Program-made: the position numbers and the translations under genes
DNA from: Catenuloplanes atrovinosus
GTDB taxonomy: Bacteria; Actinomycetota; Actinomycetes; Mycobacteriales; Micromonosporaceae
Direction of reading: 5' to 3'
Assembly (NCBI RefSeq): GCF_031458235.1
Contig: NZ_JAVDYB010000001.1
Location: 5,380,001-5,444,000, forward strand
DNA length: 64,000 nt
Shown: positions 8,136-21,569 of the stretch, in pieces
Numbering within the stretch: position 1 is the first letter of the stretch
Layout of the letters: each line of letters begins with the position of its first letter
Notes under the pieces: generated by a model
Database searches by the model: none
What the model was told of the DNA's origin: nothing
What the model saw: only the letters and a program-made list of their open reading frames with translations

Positions 8136-8480
8136 CTAGACCTCGCCGCGCCGGGCCCGGACGGCCGCTAGCGCCTCGGCGAGGATGGCCTCGCCGTCCT
8201 CGGGCGAGCGACGCTCCTTCACGTAGGCGAGGTGCGTCTTGTACGGCTCGGCCCGCGCCGGTCCGGGCGGGTTCTCCCGGTCGCGGCCGGCCGGCTGCCC
8301 GCACCGCGGGCAGTCCCAGGACTCCGGCGCCGGCGCGTCCGCGGCGAGCAGCAGTTCCGTGGTGTGGCCGTTGCCGCACCAGTAGCTGACGGGGACGCGC
8401 GGCGCGGGTTCGCTTCTCTCGGTGGGGCGCACGGGGCTGGAGCCCACGCGGGTGCCTCGGATAGCGCTGCCGTTCGGCAC
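8136..8480 (-). CDS. rbpA: RNA polymerase-binding protein RbpA
   Basis: The 114-residue product matches RbpA, the actinobacterial activator that binds RNA polymerase and group 1/2 sigma factors and stabilises the open promoter complex. Recognisable parts are the N-terminal N-G-S-A-I-R-G-T-R-V-G, the core zinc-finger-like region with W-C-G-N-G-H and W-D-C-P-R-C-G-x-P-A-G, and the C-terminal sigma-interacting segment E-P-Y-K-T-H-L-A-Y-V-K-E-R-R-S then A-I-L-A-E-A-L. The length is typical. The start is the GTG that gives V-P-N-G-S-A-I-R-G. A GAGGAG lies about 7 bases upstream, and longer frames run into the secG terminator. Confidence 0.93.
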   Translation of the reverse strand: MPNGSAIRGTRVGSSPVRPTERSEPAPRVPVSYWCGNGHTTELLLAADAPAPESWDCPRCGQPAGRDRENPPGPARAEPYKTHLAYVKERRSPEDGEAILAEALAAVRARRGEV

Positions 8481-8555
8481 GGTCTCGCTCCTCTGTCCGT
8501 TGGGGATTCGGTGGAAGCGGTTACGGTCCTGGCCGGCGGTCTCACCGGTTTCGGA

Positions 8556-8604
8556 CAATAAAAACTCTGCGCCTGGTCCCGAGGACGGGGACCAAGCGCA
8601 GAGT
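8556..8604 (-). terminator. Intrinsic terminator of secG
   Basis: The arms 8564-8580 and 8587-8604 pair almost perfectly (ACTCTGCGC with GCGCAGAGT, then CTGGTCCC with GGGGACCA, with a small irregularity) around a short GAGGAC loop. On the minus strand the stem is followed by TTTTTATTG. This is a classical stem plus U-tract, which is rare in such GC-rich DNA. Confidence 0.9.
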
Positions 8605-8623
8605 GTACGACTATGAATGCGTT

Positions 8624-8881
8624 TCAGGCACCGTCGACGGCCAGTTTCAGCCAGAAGCCGAGGCCCACGATGCAAGCGAACCACACGATTCCGACCAGAA
8701 CGGTATAGCGGTCGAGGTTCTTCTCCGCCACGGACGAACCGGCCAGGCTGGAGGTCACGCCGCCGCCGAACATGCTGGACATGCCGCCACCCTTGCCCCG
8801 GTGGAGCAGGATCAGCATGGTCAGAATGGCGCTGGTGATGATCAGCAACACGATCAACGTGTAGGCGAACCAGATCGGCAT
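8624..8881 (-). CDS. secG: Preprotein translocase subunit SecG
   Basis: This is an 85-residue protein with two membrane segments (residues ~3-24 and ~55-77) joined by the SecG loop: L-L-H-R-G-K-G-G-G-M-S-S-M-F-G-G-G with S-L-A-G-S-S-V-A-E-K-N-L-D-R. SecG is the small auxiliary subunit of the SecYEG channel and acts in the cytoplasmic membrane. The start M-P-I-W-F-A-Y is chosen because it opens the first membrane helix; an upstream start would add 13 polar residues. The gene follows tpiA, as in many actinobacteria, but a hairpin separates the two, so read-through or its own promoter must supply it. Confidence 0.92.
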   Translation of the reverse strand: MPIWFAYTLIVLLIITSAILTMLILLHRGKGGGMSSMFGGGVTSSLAGSSVAEKNLDRYTVLVGIVWFACIVGLGFWLKLAVDGA

Positions 8882-8961
8882 GATCGGGTCGTTCCTCTCT
8901 TCGGGCGGGGCCGTCGACAAGGATAGCGGGCGGTCGAAGTCGCGGTCACGCGGGGCACGCG

Positions 8962-8989
8962 GAAGGGGGCCCGGTAGTGGGCCCCCTTC
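8962..8989 (-). terminator. Hairpin after tpiA
   Basis: A perfect 11-base stem (8962-8972 with 8979-8989) around a 6-base loop begins 12 bases after the tpiA stop. No T-run follows, so it is of the stem-only type common in actinobacteria. Confidence 0.75.
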
Positions 8990-9001
8990 TTCGGAACCGC
9001 G

Positions 9002-9793
9002 TCAGCGGGCGACGTGTTCCGGGAAGCGAACGATCTGCACGAACTGCTCGGCGTCGATGCTCGCGCCGCCGACCAGAGCGCCGTCCACGTCCGGCTGCGC
9101 CATGATCTGGGCGACGTTGTTCGCCTTGACCGAGCCGCCGTAGAGCACGCGGACCGTGGCCGCGGTCTCCTCGCCGTACTTCTTCGCCAGGCGGGCGCGG
9201 ATGTCGCCGCACACCTCCTGCGCGTCCTCCGGCGTGGCGGTCTTGCCGGTGCCGATCGCCCAGACCGGCTCGTACGCGATGACGATCTTCTCGACCTCGG
9301 CGGCGGTGAAGCCGTCGAGCCCGGCCTCCAGCTGGTCGGCGCAGTGGGCGATGTGCCCGCCGGCCTCGCGCACGTCGAGGCCCTCGCCGATGCAGAGGAT
9401 CGGGGTCAGGTCGTTGGCCAGCGCGGCCTTCGCCTTCGCGTTGACCAGCGCGTCCGACTCGCCGTGGTACTCACGGCGCTCGGAGTGACCGACCACCACG
9501 TAGGTGCAGCCGAGCTTCGCCAGCATGGCACCGGAGATCTCGCCGGTGTACGCGCCGGACTTGTGCGCCGAGATGTCCTGCGCACCGTAGCCGATCAGCA
9601 GCTTGTCCCCGTCGACCGCGGTCTGCACGGTGCGGATGTCGGTGAACGGCGGGAGCACCACGGTCTCCACGTCGGTCAGCTGCTTCTCGGTGAGCCCGGC
9701 GGCCAGCTTCTGGACGAGAAGGTTCGCCTCGAAGTGGTTGAGGTTCATCTTCCAGTTGCCGGCCATCAGCGGCCGGCGCGACGAGGTCGCCAT
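9002..9793 (-). CDS. tpiA: Triosephosphate isomerase
   Basis: The 263-residue enzyme interconverts dihydroxyacetone phosphate and glyceraldehyde 3-phosphate in glycolysis. The TIM barrel landmarks are present: M-A-G-N-W-K-M-N with the active-site Asn and Lys near the start, the catalytic His in V-V-G-H-S-E-R-R, the catalytic Glu in [12 protein letters not shown] and the phosphate-binding Y-G-G-S-V-K near the end. The ATG overlaps the pgk stop by one base (TGATG), so translation is probably coupled. A GTG one codon earlier is possible. It is part of the gap-pgk-tpiA unit. Confidence 0.97.
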   Translation of the reverse strand: MATSSRRPLMAGNWKMNLNHFEANLLVQKLAAGLTEKQLTDVETVVLPPFTDIRTVQTAVDGDKLLIGYGAQDISAHKSGAYTGEISGAMLAKLGCTYVVVGHSERREYHGESDALVNAKAKAALANDLTPILCIGEGLDVREAGGHIAHCADQLEAGLDGFTAAEVEKIVIAYEPVWAIGTGKTATPEDAQEVCGDIRARLAKKYGEETAATVRVLYGGSVKANNVAQIMAQPDVDGALVGGASIDAEQFVQIVRFPEHVAR

Positions 9794-10989
9794 CACTTCT
9801 CCAAAGCGGCGATGCCGGGGAGGGTCTTGCCCTCCAGGTACTCCAGGGAGGCGCCGCCACCGGTGGAGATGTGGCCGAAGGCCGCCTCGTCCAGGCCGAG
9901 CGTGCGCACGGCCGCGGCCGAGTCGCCGCCGCCGACCACGGTGAAGCCGTCGACCTTGGTGATGGCCTCGGCGACGCCCCGGGTGCCGGCCGCGAACGGC
10001 GCCAGCTCGAAGACGCCCATCGGGCCGTTCCAGAAGACGGTCTTCGCCTTGGCGATCTCGCCGGAGAACAGCGCGACCGACTCGGGCCCGATGTCGAGGC
10101 CCAGGCGATCAGCGGGAATCCCGTCAGCGGGAACGACGTCGTGATCGGCGTCAGCGGCGAAGGAGGAGGCCGCCACCACGTCCACCGGCAGCACGATGCG
10201 ATCGCCGGCACGCGCCAGCAGGTCGCGGCAGGTGTCGACCATCTCGTCCTGGAGCAGCGACTTCCCGACCTCGTGGCCCTGGGCCTTGAGGAACGTGAAG
10301 CACATGCCGCCGCCGATGAGCAGCTTGTCCACCTGCGGCAGCAGCGCCTCGATCACGGCCAGCTTGTCGCTGACCTTCGAGCCGCCGAGCACCACCACGT
10401 ACGGCTTCTCCGGCGAGGTGACCTTCTTCAGCACCTCGACCTCGCGCTGAACCAGCCCGCCCGCGTAGTGCGGGAGCAGGGCCGGCACGTCGTAGACGCT
10501 GGCGTGCTTGCGGTGCACCGCACCGAAGCCGTCGCCCACGTAGACGTCCGCGAACGCGGCCAGCTTCGCCGCGAAGGCCTGGCGCGCGGCCTCGTCCTTG
10601 CTGGTCTCGCCCTCGTTAAAACGCAGGTTCTCCAGCAGCAGGACGTGCCCGTCCTCCAGCGCGGCGACCGCGGTCTCCGCACCGGGGCCGACCGTGTCCT
10701 CCGCGTAGACGACGGCGGAGCCGAGCAGCTCACGGAGCCGCTCCGCGACCGGCGCGAGCGTGAACGCGGGGTCCGGCGCGCCCTTGGGACGGCCGAGGTG
10801 GGACATGACGATGACGCGGGCGCCCGCGTCGCGGAGCGCGACGATGGTCGGCAGCACCGCGCGGATGCGGCCGTCGTCGCTGATCACGCGCGGGTCGGAG
10901 TCCTTCTCGAACGGGACGTTCAGGTCGGCGCGCACGAGCACGCGCCGACCCGAGACACCCTCGCCGAGCAGGTCGTCGAGAGTCTTCAC
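9793..10989 (-). CDS. pgk: Phosphoglycerate kinase
   Basis: This 398-residue cytoplasmic enzyme makes ATP from 1,3-bisphosphoglycerate and ADP. Diagnostic stretches are the N-terminal [11 protein letters not shown] with the substrate-binding Arg and Asn, [33 protein letters not shown] and the C-terminal nucleotide-binding [11 protein letters not shown]. The length is normal. It starts with GTG 12 bases after the gap stop and runs directly into tpiA, so gap, pgk and tpiA are one transcription unit. Confidence 0.97.
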   Translation of the reverse strand: MKTLDDLLGEGVSGRRVLVRADLNVPFEKDSDPRVISDDGRIRAVLPTIVALRDAGARVIVMSHLGRPKGAPDPAFTLAPVAERLRELLGSAVVYAEDTVGPGAETAVAALEDGHVLLLENLRFNEGETSKDEAARQAFAAKLAAFADVYVGDGFGAVHRKHASVYDVPALLPHYAGGLVQREVEVLKKVTSPEKPYVVVLGGSKVSDKLAVIEALLPQVDKLLIGGGMCFTFLKAQGHEVGKSLLQDEMVDTCRDLLARAGDRIVLPVDVVAASSFAADADHDVVPADGIPADRLGLDIGPESVALFSGEIAKAKTVFWNGPMGVFELAPFAAGTRGVAEAITKVDGFTVVGGGDSAAAVRTLGLDEAAFGHISTGGGASLEYLEGKTLPGIAALEK

Positions 10990-11001
10990 GGTCGTCGTCC
11001 C

Positions 11002-12316
<1,315 letters not shown>

Positions 12317-12345
12317 GGAGGGTACGGCCGGCGACCGTACCCTCC
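12317..12345 (-). terminator. Hairpin terminator after whiA
   Basis: A perfect 11-base stem GGAGGGTACGG/CCGTACCCTCC encloses a 7-base loop and starts 11 bases after the whiA stop. There is no T-run. It separates whiA from the gap operon. Confidence 0.8.
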
Positions 12346-12356
12346 GTACACGGCGG

Positions 12357-13337
12357 TCAGCAGGCGAGCATCTCCGGGGTGACCGCCGCCTCGGTGTCCG
12401 GTATTCCCAGATCACGCGCGCGCTTGTCGGCCAGCGCGAGCAGCCGCCGGATGCGCCCGGCGATCGCGTCCTTGGTCAGCGGCGGGTCGGCGAGCGCGCC
12501 CAACTCCTCCAGCGACGCCTGCCGGTGCTGAAGCCGCAGGTGACCGGCGGAGGTCAGGTGGTTCGGCGCGTCCTCCGCGAGGATCTCCAGCGCGCGGGTG
12601 ACGCGCGCGGCGGCCGCGACCGCGGCGCGGGCGGAACGGCGCAGGTTCGCGTCGTCGAAGTTCGCCAGCCGGTTCGCCGTGGCGCGGACCTCGCGGCGGA
12701 CCCGGCGCTCCTCCCAGGAGAGCACGCTGGAGTGCGCGCCGATCCGGGTGAGCAGCGCGGCGATCGCGTCACCGTCCTTGACCACCACCCGGTCCACGCC
12801 GCGCACCTCGCGCTGCTTGGCCGTTATCCCGATCCGCCGGGCCGCGCCGACCAGCGCGAGCGCCGACTCCGGGCCAGGGCAGGTGATCTCCAGCGCGCAG
12901 GAGCGGCCCGGCTCGGTGAGCGAACCGTGCGCCATGAACGCGCCGCGCCACGCCGCCACCGCGCAGCAGGCGTTGCCGGAGATCACGTGGTGCGGGAGGC
13001 CGCGCACCGGCCAGCCGCGCACGTCGAGCAGCCCGGTCTGGCGGGCCAGCGCCTCGCCGTCCTTGACCACCCGGACGATGAAGTGGCTGCCCTTGCGCAG
13101 GCCTCCGGAGGCGAGCACGTGCGTCTCACTGGGGTAGCCGTACACCTCGGCGATCTCCCGCCGGAGACGGCGCGCCGCGACGCCGGTGTCGAGCTCGGCC
13201 TCCACGACCACCCGGCCGGACACGATGTGCAACCCGCCCGAGAAGCGCAGGAGCGCGGTCATCTCGGCCCGCCGGCAGCACGGCTTCGCCACTTCCACGC
13301 GGCTCAGCTCGTCCTTGACGGCCGCAGTCATCGCCAT
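12357..13337 (-). CDS. whiA: Sporulation/cell-division regulator WhiA
   Basis: The 326-residue product is WhiA, a DNA-binding protein with a homing-endonuclease-like N-terminal domain and a C-terminal helix-turn-helix. In Streptomyces it works with WhiB to switch on division and sporulation genes. Recognisable stretches are [56 protein letters not shown] and the [21 protein letters not shown]. The ATG is preceded by GAGGTGA at 8 bases and matches the known family N-terminus. The position after rapZ and yvcK is the standard one in Gram-positive bacteria. A TTGAGA/AAGGAT pair close upstream could be its own promoter but would leave a very short leader. Confidence 0.96.
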   Translation of the reverse strand: MAMTAAVKDELSRVEVAKPCCRRAEMTALLRFSGGLHIVSGRVVVEAELDTGVAARRLRREIAEVYGYPSETHVLASGGLRKGSHFIVRVVKDGEALARQTGLLDVRGWPVRGLPHHVISGNACCAVAAWRGAFMAHGSLTEPGRSCALEITCPGPESALALVGAARRIGITAKQREVRGVDRVVVKDGDAIAALLTRIGAHSSVLSWEERRVRREVRATANRLANFDDANLRRSARAAVAAAARVTRALEILAEDAPNHLTSAGHLRLQHRQASLEELGALADPPLTKDAIAGRIRRLLALADKRARDLGIPDTEAAVTPEMLAC

Positions 13338-13386
13338 ATCGTCGTCACCTCGTGCACGCAATCCTTGAGTTGTATTGAGCCATTCT

Positions 13387-13445
13387 CAACCTGGCCTGTG
13401 GCCGGACGGCAGGGCGCCGTTCGACGGTCCGGGTGCGCCAGGTTG
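13387..13445. repeat. Inverted repeat between yvcK and whiA
   Basis: The 8-base arms CAACCTGG (13387-13394) and CCAGGTTG (13438-13445) are separated by 43 bases with further internal pairing. A run of six A follows on the plus strand, i.e. a T-run precedes the structure on the transcribed strand, the wrong order for a yvcK terminator. It could be an operator or RNA structure in the whiA leader. Confidence 0.4.
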
Positions 13446-13482
13446 AAAAAAGCTCACCGTCCCAGCTCGCCTCGCCCATGGC

Positions 13483-14451
13483 TTAACGATCGACTTCCAG
13501 CACCGGCACCAGCGCGGCGCCGAGTGTGACCGGATCATGCCGCGGGCTGCCGTCCGGCACCGCGACGGGCGCCAGCACCAGCCGGGCACCCAGCGATTCT
13601 GCCGCACCCGCGACCGGTTCGGGGTCACCGACCGCCGCGGGATCGGCCAGTACCACGTCCGCGCAGAATCCCGGCAGGTACCACCCGAGCGCGGCCAGGT
13701 GATCGGCGGCGGAGAGGCCGAGCGTCTCCTTCTCCGCCGCGAGGTTGAGCAGCACCAGCCGCCGCGCCCGGCTGGCCAGGATGGCCGTGGCCAGCTCCGG
13801 GACCAGCAGGTGCGGGATGACGCTGGTGTACCAGCTGCCCGGCCCGAAGATCAGCCAGTCCGCCTCGGCCACGGCGGTGAGCGCCTCCGGGCAGGCGGGC
13901 GGGTCCTTGGGCAGCAGCCGGACCTGCTGCACGGTGCCGCGGGTGACCGCCACCTCGTGCTGGCCGTGCACGGTGCTCACCTCGTCCGGCGCGGCCGGGT
14001 CGGCGCCGCGCACGTCCGCCTCCAACTGCACGCCCTGCTTCGACATCGGCAGCACCCGGCCCTGCGCGCGGACCAGGCCGGCCGCGTGGTCGAGCGCGGC
14101 GATCGGGTCGCCGAGCAGCTCCATCAGGCCGCAGAGCAGCAGGTTGCCGACCGCGTGACCGGTCAGCGGGTCCTCGTCGCCGAAGCCGGCCGCGGTGAAG
14201 CGGTGCTGGAGCAGCGCGGCGGTCAGCGCCGACGTCTCATCCTCCGCGGAGAGCGCGGCCAGCGCCTGGCGCAGGTCGCCGGGCGGCAGGATGCCCCGCT
14301 CCGCGCGAAGCCGGCCGCTGGAGCCGCCGTTGTCACCCACGGTGACCACGGCGGTCAGCTCCAGATCCAGTTCCGGCCGGATCCGCCGCAGCGCCCGCAG
14401 CGACGCGCCGAGCCCGTGCCCGCCGCCGAACGCGACGACCTTCACCGTCAC
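13483..14451 (-). CDS. yvcK: YvcK/CofD-like protein (gluconeogenesis factor family)
   Basis: The 322-residue protein belongs to the YvcK family, which binds UDP-sugars. In Bacillus and mycobacteria it is needed for normal cell-wall synthesis on gluconeogenic carbon sources. The fold starts with V-V-A-F-G-G-G-H-G-L and continues with the signature T-V-G-D-N-G-G-S-S-G-R-L-R-A-E-R-G-I-L-P-P-G-D-L-R. Also present are G-N-L-L-L-C-G-L, G-P-G-S-W-Y-T-S-V-I-P-H-L-L and N-L-A-A-E-K-E-T. Its ATG overlaps the rapZ stop by 4 bases (ATGA). The rapZ-yvcK-whiA order is strongly conserved. It could also be annotated as a 2-phospho-L-lactate transferase-like protein, but there is no F420 context here. Confidence 0.92.
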   Translation of the reverse strand: MTVKVVAFGGGHGLGASLRALRRIRPELDLELTAVVTVGDNGGSSGRLRAERGILPPGDLRQALAALSAEDETSALTAALLQHRFTAAGFGDEDPLTGHAVGNLLLCGLMELLGDPIAALDHAAGLVRAQGRVLPMSKQGVQLEADVRGADPAAPDEVSTVHGQHEVAVTRGTVQQVRLLPKDPPACPEALTAVAEADWLIFGPGSWYTSVIPHLLVPELATAILASRARRLVLLNLAAEKETLGLSAADHLAALGWYLPGFCADVVLADPAAVGDPEPVAGAAESLGARLVLAPVAVPDGSPRHDPVTLGAALVPVLEVDR

Positions 14452-15407
14452 TCGCGCCCCAGGTCGCGGTGCTGGGCGTTGGCGGAGAGACGGGCCTCGC
14501 GCAGGCGGGAGGCGAGCTCCTCGCTGATCGCGACGCTGCGGTGCTTGCCGCCGGTGCAGCCGACCGCGACGGTCAGGTAGCGCTTGCCCTCGCGCTCGAA
14601 ACCGGACGCGGTGGCCGCGATCAGCGACGCGTACGACCCGACGAAGTCGAGCGCGCCGTCCTGGCCCAGCACGTACGAACTGACCGCCTCGTCCCGGCCG
14701 GTGAAGTCGCGCAGCTCGGGCACCCAGTACGGATTCGGCAGGAATCGCGCGTCGAGCACGAAGTCCGCGTCCGGCGGCAGGCCGTACTTGAACCCGAAGG
14801 ACAGCACGGTCACCCGCAGCCGGCGCGCGTCCTCGCCGCCGAACAGCTCCTCCACGCGCCGGCGCAGCTGGTTGACGTTGAGGTGGCTGGTGTCGATGAT
14901 GACGTCGGCCTGGTCGCGCGCCTCCTCGAGCAGCTTTCGCTCGGCCGCGATGCCCTCCTCCAGCCGCCCGTCACCCTGCAGCGGGTGCGAGCGGCGGACG
15001 CTCTCGAAGCGCCGGATCAGCACCTCGTCGTCCGCGTCCACGAACACCACGCGCGGGTGGAAGCCCTTGTCGCGCAGTGCCTGGATGGCGCCGGCCAGGT
15101 CGGTGGAGAACGCGCGGCTGCGCACGTCCAGCACCATCGCGGTCTGCCGGGTGGCGCCGCCGGCCGCGAACGCCAGCTCGGCCATGTCGACCATGAGCGC
15201 CTGGGGCAGGTTGTCGACGACGTAGAAGCCGACGTTCTCCAGCGCGCGGGCCACGGTGCTGCGGCCGCCGCCGGAGACGCCGGTGACGACGACGAGGCTG
15301 GTCTCCTCGCGGGACGCGGCGTCGCCCTCCGGTCGCTGCTCGCCGTGCCGGTCGAGCCGGTCGGTCACTGTGTCCTCCGGTCGCTCGTCGTCGCGCCGAT
15401 CGGTCAC
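14448..15407 (-). CDS. rapZ: RNase adapter/nucleotide-binding protein RapZ (YvcJ)
   Basis: The 319-residue protein is a RapZ-family P-loop NTPase. The N-terminal kinase-like fold carries V-V-T-G-V-S-G-G-G-R-S-T (a modified Walker A, GVSGGGRS), with F-Y-V-V-D-N-L-P after it. The C-terminal domain has the family pattern F-G-F-K-Y-G-L-P-x-D-A-D, D-A-R-F-L-P-N-P-Y-W and V-A-V-G-C-T-G-G-K-H-R-S-V. In E. coli RapZ senses glucosamine-6-phosphate and steers sRNA decay; the actinobacterial role is less clear. The GTG start is chosen because GAGGGGG precedes it and because upstream sequence runs into uvrC. About 45 acidic, charged residues precede the conserved domain. The uvrC stop is 40 bases upstream. 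Confidence 0.92.
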   Translation of the reverse strand: MTDRRDDERPEDTVTDRLDRHGEQRPEGDAASREETSLVVVTGVSGGGRSTVARALENVGFYVVDNLPQALMVDMAELAFAAGGATRQTAMVLDVRSRAFSTDLAGAIQALRDKGFHPRVVFVDADDEVLIRRFESVRRSHPLQGDGRLEEGIAAERKLLEEARDQADVIIDTSHLNVNQLRRRVEELFGGEDARRLRVTVLSFGFKYGLPPDADFVLDARFLPNPYWVPELRDFTGRDEAVSSYVLGQDGALDFVGSYASLIAATASGFEREGKRYLTVAVGCTGGKHRSVAISEELASRLREARLSANAQHRDLGRE

Positions 15408-15447
15408 GACGGCCCCCTCGTGGTCGAAAGTCTGTCGGGCGCCAATC

Positions 15448-17610
15448 CTAGAGTTCGCCCGGTGCGGGGTGCGCGCCCGCGTCGACCTCAACATCGTGGG
15501 TGGATGCGCTGTTCCCCGGCATATCGGCCGTCTCCGGGCGGGCGGGCTCGGCCGGCTTTTCACCCGTCAGGGCGGCGATGATGGCCTCGGCCGTGCGCGG
15601 GCCGATCCCCGGCACCTCGGCGATCTCCGCCGGGGAGGCGGCCGCCAGCTTCTTCACCGAGCCGAACCGGCGCAGCAGTGCCTTGCGGCGCACCTCGCCC
15701 AGGCCCGGCACGTCGTCCAGCGCGGAGACCGTCATCCGCTTGGAGCGGCGCTGCCGGTGGAACGTGATGGCGAACCGGTGCGCCTCGTCGCGGACGCGCT
15801 GGAGCAGGTAGAGCGCCTCGGAGTTGCGCGGCAGGATGACCGGGAACTCGTCGTCCGGCAGCCACACCTCCTCCAGCCGCTTGGCCAGGCCGCAGAGCGC
15901 CACGTCCGTCACGCCCAGCTCGGCCATCACCGCGGCGACGGCCGCGACCTGCGGCGCGCCGCCGTCGACCACGATCAGATTCGGCGGGTACGCGAAGCGG
16001 CGCGGCCGCCCCGTGGTCGGGTCGATGCCGGGCAGCTCGGCCGGGACCGGCTCGCCGCGCGCGGTCAGCTCCTCGCTCAGCGCCGTCTCGCCGCCCGGGG
16101 TCAGCTCGCCGTCCGCGCCGACCTCGTCGTTCGCCACCGGCTCGCCCGCCGCGGCCCAGCCGCTCCCGCCCGCCGCGTCCGCCTCCGCTCCGGCCTGCGC
16201 GGTCTCCGACTTGAGCCGGGCGAAGCGGCGGCGCATCACCTCGGACATGGCGGAGAGGTCGTCCATGCCGCCGCCGTGCCGGTCGCCGCGCACGATGAAC
16301 CGCCGGTACTCCCCCTTCCGGGGCAGCCCGTCCTCGAACACCACCATGCTGGCCACCACGTCGGTGCCCTGGATCTGGGAGACGTCGAAGCACTCGATGC
16401 GCAGCGGCGCGGTGTCCATGCCGAGCGCGTCCGCGATCTCCTCCAGCGCCTTGCCGCGCGTGGTCAGGTCGCCGGACCGCTTCAGCTTGTGCCGGGTCAG
16501 CGCCTCCGCCGCGTTGCGCGCCACGGTCTCCATCAGCGTCTTCTTGTCGCCGCGCTGCGGCACCCGGATCTGCACCCGGCTGCCGCGGTGGTCGGAGAGC
16601 CAGTCGGCGAGCGCGTCCGCGTCGTCCGGCAGCGCCGGGACCAGCAGCTCGCGCGGGACGTCCGTCTCGCCGTGCTCGGTGCCGTAGACCTGGGTGCAGA
16701 AGTGGTGGACCAGGTCGCCGAGGCTGAGCTCCTCGTTCTTCTCCACCACCCAGCCGCGCTGGCCGCGGATCCGGCCGTCGCGCACGTGGAAGACCTGGAC
16801 CGCGGCCTCCAGCGGGTCGTCGGCGAACGCGACCACGTCCGCGTCGGTGCCGTCGCCGAGCACCACGGCCTGCTTCTCCAGCGCGCGGCGCAGCGCGGCG
16901 ATGTCGTCGCGCAGCCGGGCGGCGAGCTCGAAGTTCAGCTCGTCGGAGGCGGCCATCATGTCCCGCTCCAGCCGCTTGACCATGGTGTCGGTCCGGCCGG
17001 CCATGAAGTCGCAGAAGTCCTCCACGATCGCGCGGTGCTCGTCCGCGCTGACCTGGCCGGTGCACGGCGCGGAGCACTTGCCGATGTAGCCGAGCAGGCA
17101 GGGGCGGCCGACCTGGCCGGCGCGCTTGAACACGCCGGTGGAGCAGGTGCGGGCCGGGAAGACGCGCAGCAGCAGGTCGAGCGTCTCCCGGATGGCCCAG
17201 GCGTGCGAATACGGCCCGAAGTAGCGCACGCCCTTGCGCTTGGCGCCGCGCATCACCTGCAGTCGCGGGTACTCCTCGTCCAGCGTGACGGCGAGGAACG
17301 GGTACGACTTGTCGTCCCGGTATTTCACGTTGAAGCGCGGGTCGAACTGCTTGATCCAGGTGAACTCGAGCTGGAGCGCCTCGACCTCGCTGCCCACCGT
17401 CACCCAGTCCACCGAGCCGGCCGTGGTGACCATCTGCTGGGTGCGCGGGTGCAGCGTGAACGTGTCGGCGAAGTACGAATTGAGCCGGCTGCGCAGGCTC
17501 TTCGCCTTGCCGACGTAGATCACCCGCCCGGTCGGGTCGCGGAACCGGTAGACACCGGGCGACTCGGGAATGGTCCCCGGGGCGGGGCGGTAGGTCGACG
17601 GATCGGGCAC
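15448..17610 (-). CDS. uvrC: Excinuclease ABC subunit C
   Basis: The 720-residue nuclease makes both incisions in nucleotide excision repair. The domains in order are the GIY-YIG domain (P-G-V-Y-R-F-R-D and [14 protein letters not shown], residues ~15-95), a cysteine cluster ([19 protein letters not shown]) and a UVR helix pair that binds UvrB (~210-245). The RNase H-like 3' nuclease follows ([21 protein letters not shown]) and two helix-hairpin-helix motifs near the end (V-P-G-L-G, V-P-G-I-G). A low-complexity, acidic insert of about 65 residues (~475-540) splits the RNase H-like part, and a ~35-residue disordered tail follows. Actinobacterial UvrC often has such inserts. It heads the uvrC-rapZ-yvcK-whiA run. 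Confidence 0.97.
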   Translation of the reverse strand: MPDPSTYRPAPGTIPESPGVYRFRDPTGRVIYVGKAKSLRSRLNSYFADTFTLHPRTQQMVTTAGSVDWVTVGSEVEALQLEFTWIKQFDPRFNVKYRDDKSYPFLAVTLDEEYPRLQVMRGAKRKGVRYFGPYSHAWAIRETLDLLLRVFPARTCSTGVFKRAGQVGRPCLLGYIGKCSAPCTGQVSADEHRAIVEDFCDFMAGRTDTMVKRLERDMMAASDELNFELAARLRDDIAALRRALEKQAVVLGDGTDADVVAFADDPLEAAVQVFHVRDGRIRGQRGWVVEKNEELSLGDLVHHFCTQVYGTEHGETDVPRELLVPALPDDADALADWLSDHRGSRVQIRVPQRGDKKTLMETVARNAAEALTRHKLKRSGDLTTRGKALEEIADALGMDTAPLRIECFDVSQIQGTDVVASMVVFEDGLPRKGEYRRFIVRGDRHGGGMDDLSAMSEVMRRRFARLKSETAQAGAEADAAGGSGWAAAGEPVANDEVGADGELTPGGETALSEELTARGEPVPAELPGIDPTTGRPRRFAYPPNLIVVDGGAPQVAAVAAVMAELGVTDVALCGLAKRLEEVWLPDDEFPVILPRNSEALYLLQRVRDEAHRFAITFHRQRRSKRMTVSALDDVPGLGEVRRKALLRRFGSVKKLAAASPAEIAEVPGIGPRTAEAIIAALTGEKPAEPARPETADMPGNSASTHDVEVDAGAHPAPGEL

Positions 17611-17647
17611 TCGTCCAGCCTAATCCGGGGGTACGACAGGCGGCCCC

Positions 17648-17677
17648 GGCGGCCGGGTGCGCGGGCACCCGGCCGCC
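17648..17677 (-). terminator. Hairpin terminator after the Rieske gene
   Basis: A perfect 13-base stem (17648-17660 with 17665-17677) with a 4-base loop lies 13 bases after the stop. It has no T-run, and its stability is very high. Confidence 0.8.
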
Positions 17678-17690
17678 GCGGGACGTGGTG

Positions 17691-18194
17691 TCAGGCGAGC
17701 GTGATCGACTCACCCTCGACGGTGATCTGCTTCTCCTCCAGCGGCTGGCGCGCCGGGCCGGAGGTCGGCGAGCCGTCCTCGATCGAGAACAGGCTGTTGT
17801 GGCACTTGCAGACGATGGAGCCACCGTCCACGCTGCTCACCGGGCAGCCCTGGTGGGTGCAGATGTTGCTGAAGCACTTGAACGTGCCCGCGGTCGGCTG
17901 CGTGACGACGACCTGCTGCTCCGCGAAGATCACACCACCCTGGACCGGGATGTCGCTGGTCTTGGTGAGCGCGTTGGCCGCCGCGTCGCCGCCGGTGGTG
18001 GGTGCGCTGCTCGACGCGCCACCGGTCGCCGAGGGGGCGCCGGTGGTCGGGTCGGCCCCGGCCCCCGAGCTCGTGCCCGGCGAGTCGGAATCGGTGCCGC
18101 ACGCCGCCAGCGCGGTGACCGCACCCACGGAGCCGACGCCGGCCAGCAGCGTCCGGCGCGACGTTCCGGCCTCGAGCACCTGCTCGTTCTTCAT
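17691..18194 (-). CDS. Rieske [2Fe-2S] lipoprotein, exported
   Basis: The 167-residue protein begins with an S-R-R-T-L-L-A TAT-like motif, a short hydrophobic stretch and a lipobox-like L-A-A-C (Cys ~32). A Ser/Thr/Gly-rich spacer follows to about residue 75. The rest is a Rieske fold with both cluster-binding boxes, C-T-H-Q-G-C and C-K-C-H-N-S. It should carry a [2Fe-2S] cluster on the outer face of the membrane and act in electron transfer. TAT export fits a protein that receives its cluster in the cytoplasm. There is no cytochrome b or oxygenase partner nearby. It sits between uvrA and uvrC with its own terminator, so the link to repair is probably positional only. Confidence 0.92.
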   Translation of the reverse strand: MKNEQVLEAGTSRRTLLAGVGSVGAVTALAACGTDSDSPGTSSGAGADPTTGAPSATGGASSSAPTTGGDAAANALTKTSDIPVQGGVIFAEQQVVVTQPTAGTFKCFSNICTHQGCPVSSVDGGSIVCKCHNSLFSIEDGSPTSGPARQPLEEKQITVEGESITLA

Positions 18195-18391
18195 GCTGTG
18201 AACCCTCCTGTTAGCCCGCGGAGCGCCCGCCGGTGTGGCGGGGCGCGCCCACGTCCATGGACACGGGTGGCGGGCCCGGCCGGTTCAGGAAAGATCCGGC
18301 CGAGCCGCCCCACGTCCGTTACTCACGGTAGAGAACAAGCCTGTGTGTAACGGATGAACCCGGGCACGGTTCGCTGACAGAGGGTGTACCG

Positions 18392-21367
<2,976 letters not shown>

Positions 21368-21569
21368 AGCCCGCCCACTTCCCAGCTCAAAAATGTCATA
21401 TCTGTGGTCTGTGTCACATCGGGCCGGTCAACGGCCCGGGATGTTCCAACGCCCGCTCCCCCGGTTGAACTCCCGCTTCCCCGATCGGGGTACTAACAGC
21501 AGGTCAGACCGCAGACGAGCGCCGCAGGCGACTGTAACCGGGGGGTCTGACATTTTTCGGCGGCGACGG

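Noticed and set aside
13387-13445. Inverted repeat as yvcK terminator
   Set aside because: The T-run on the transcribed strand precedes the stem instead of following it, so it cannot be a normal intrinsic terminator.
21368-21569. SOS box upstream of uvrA
   Set aside because: No actinobacterial LexA pattern (GAAC-N4-GTTC) could be found.
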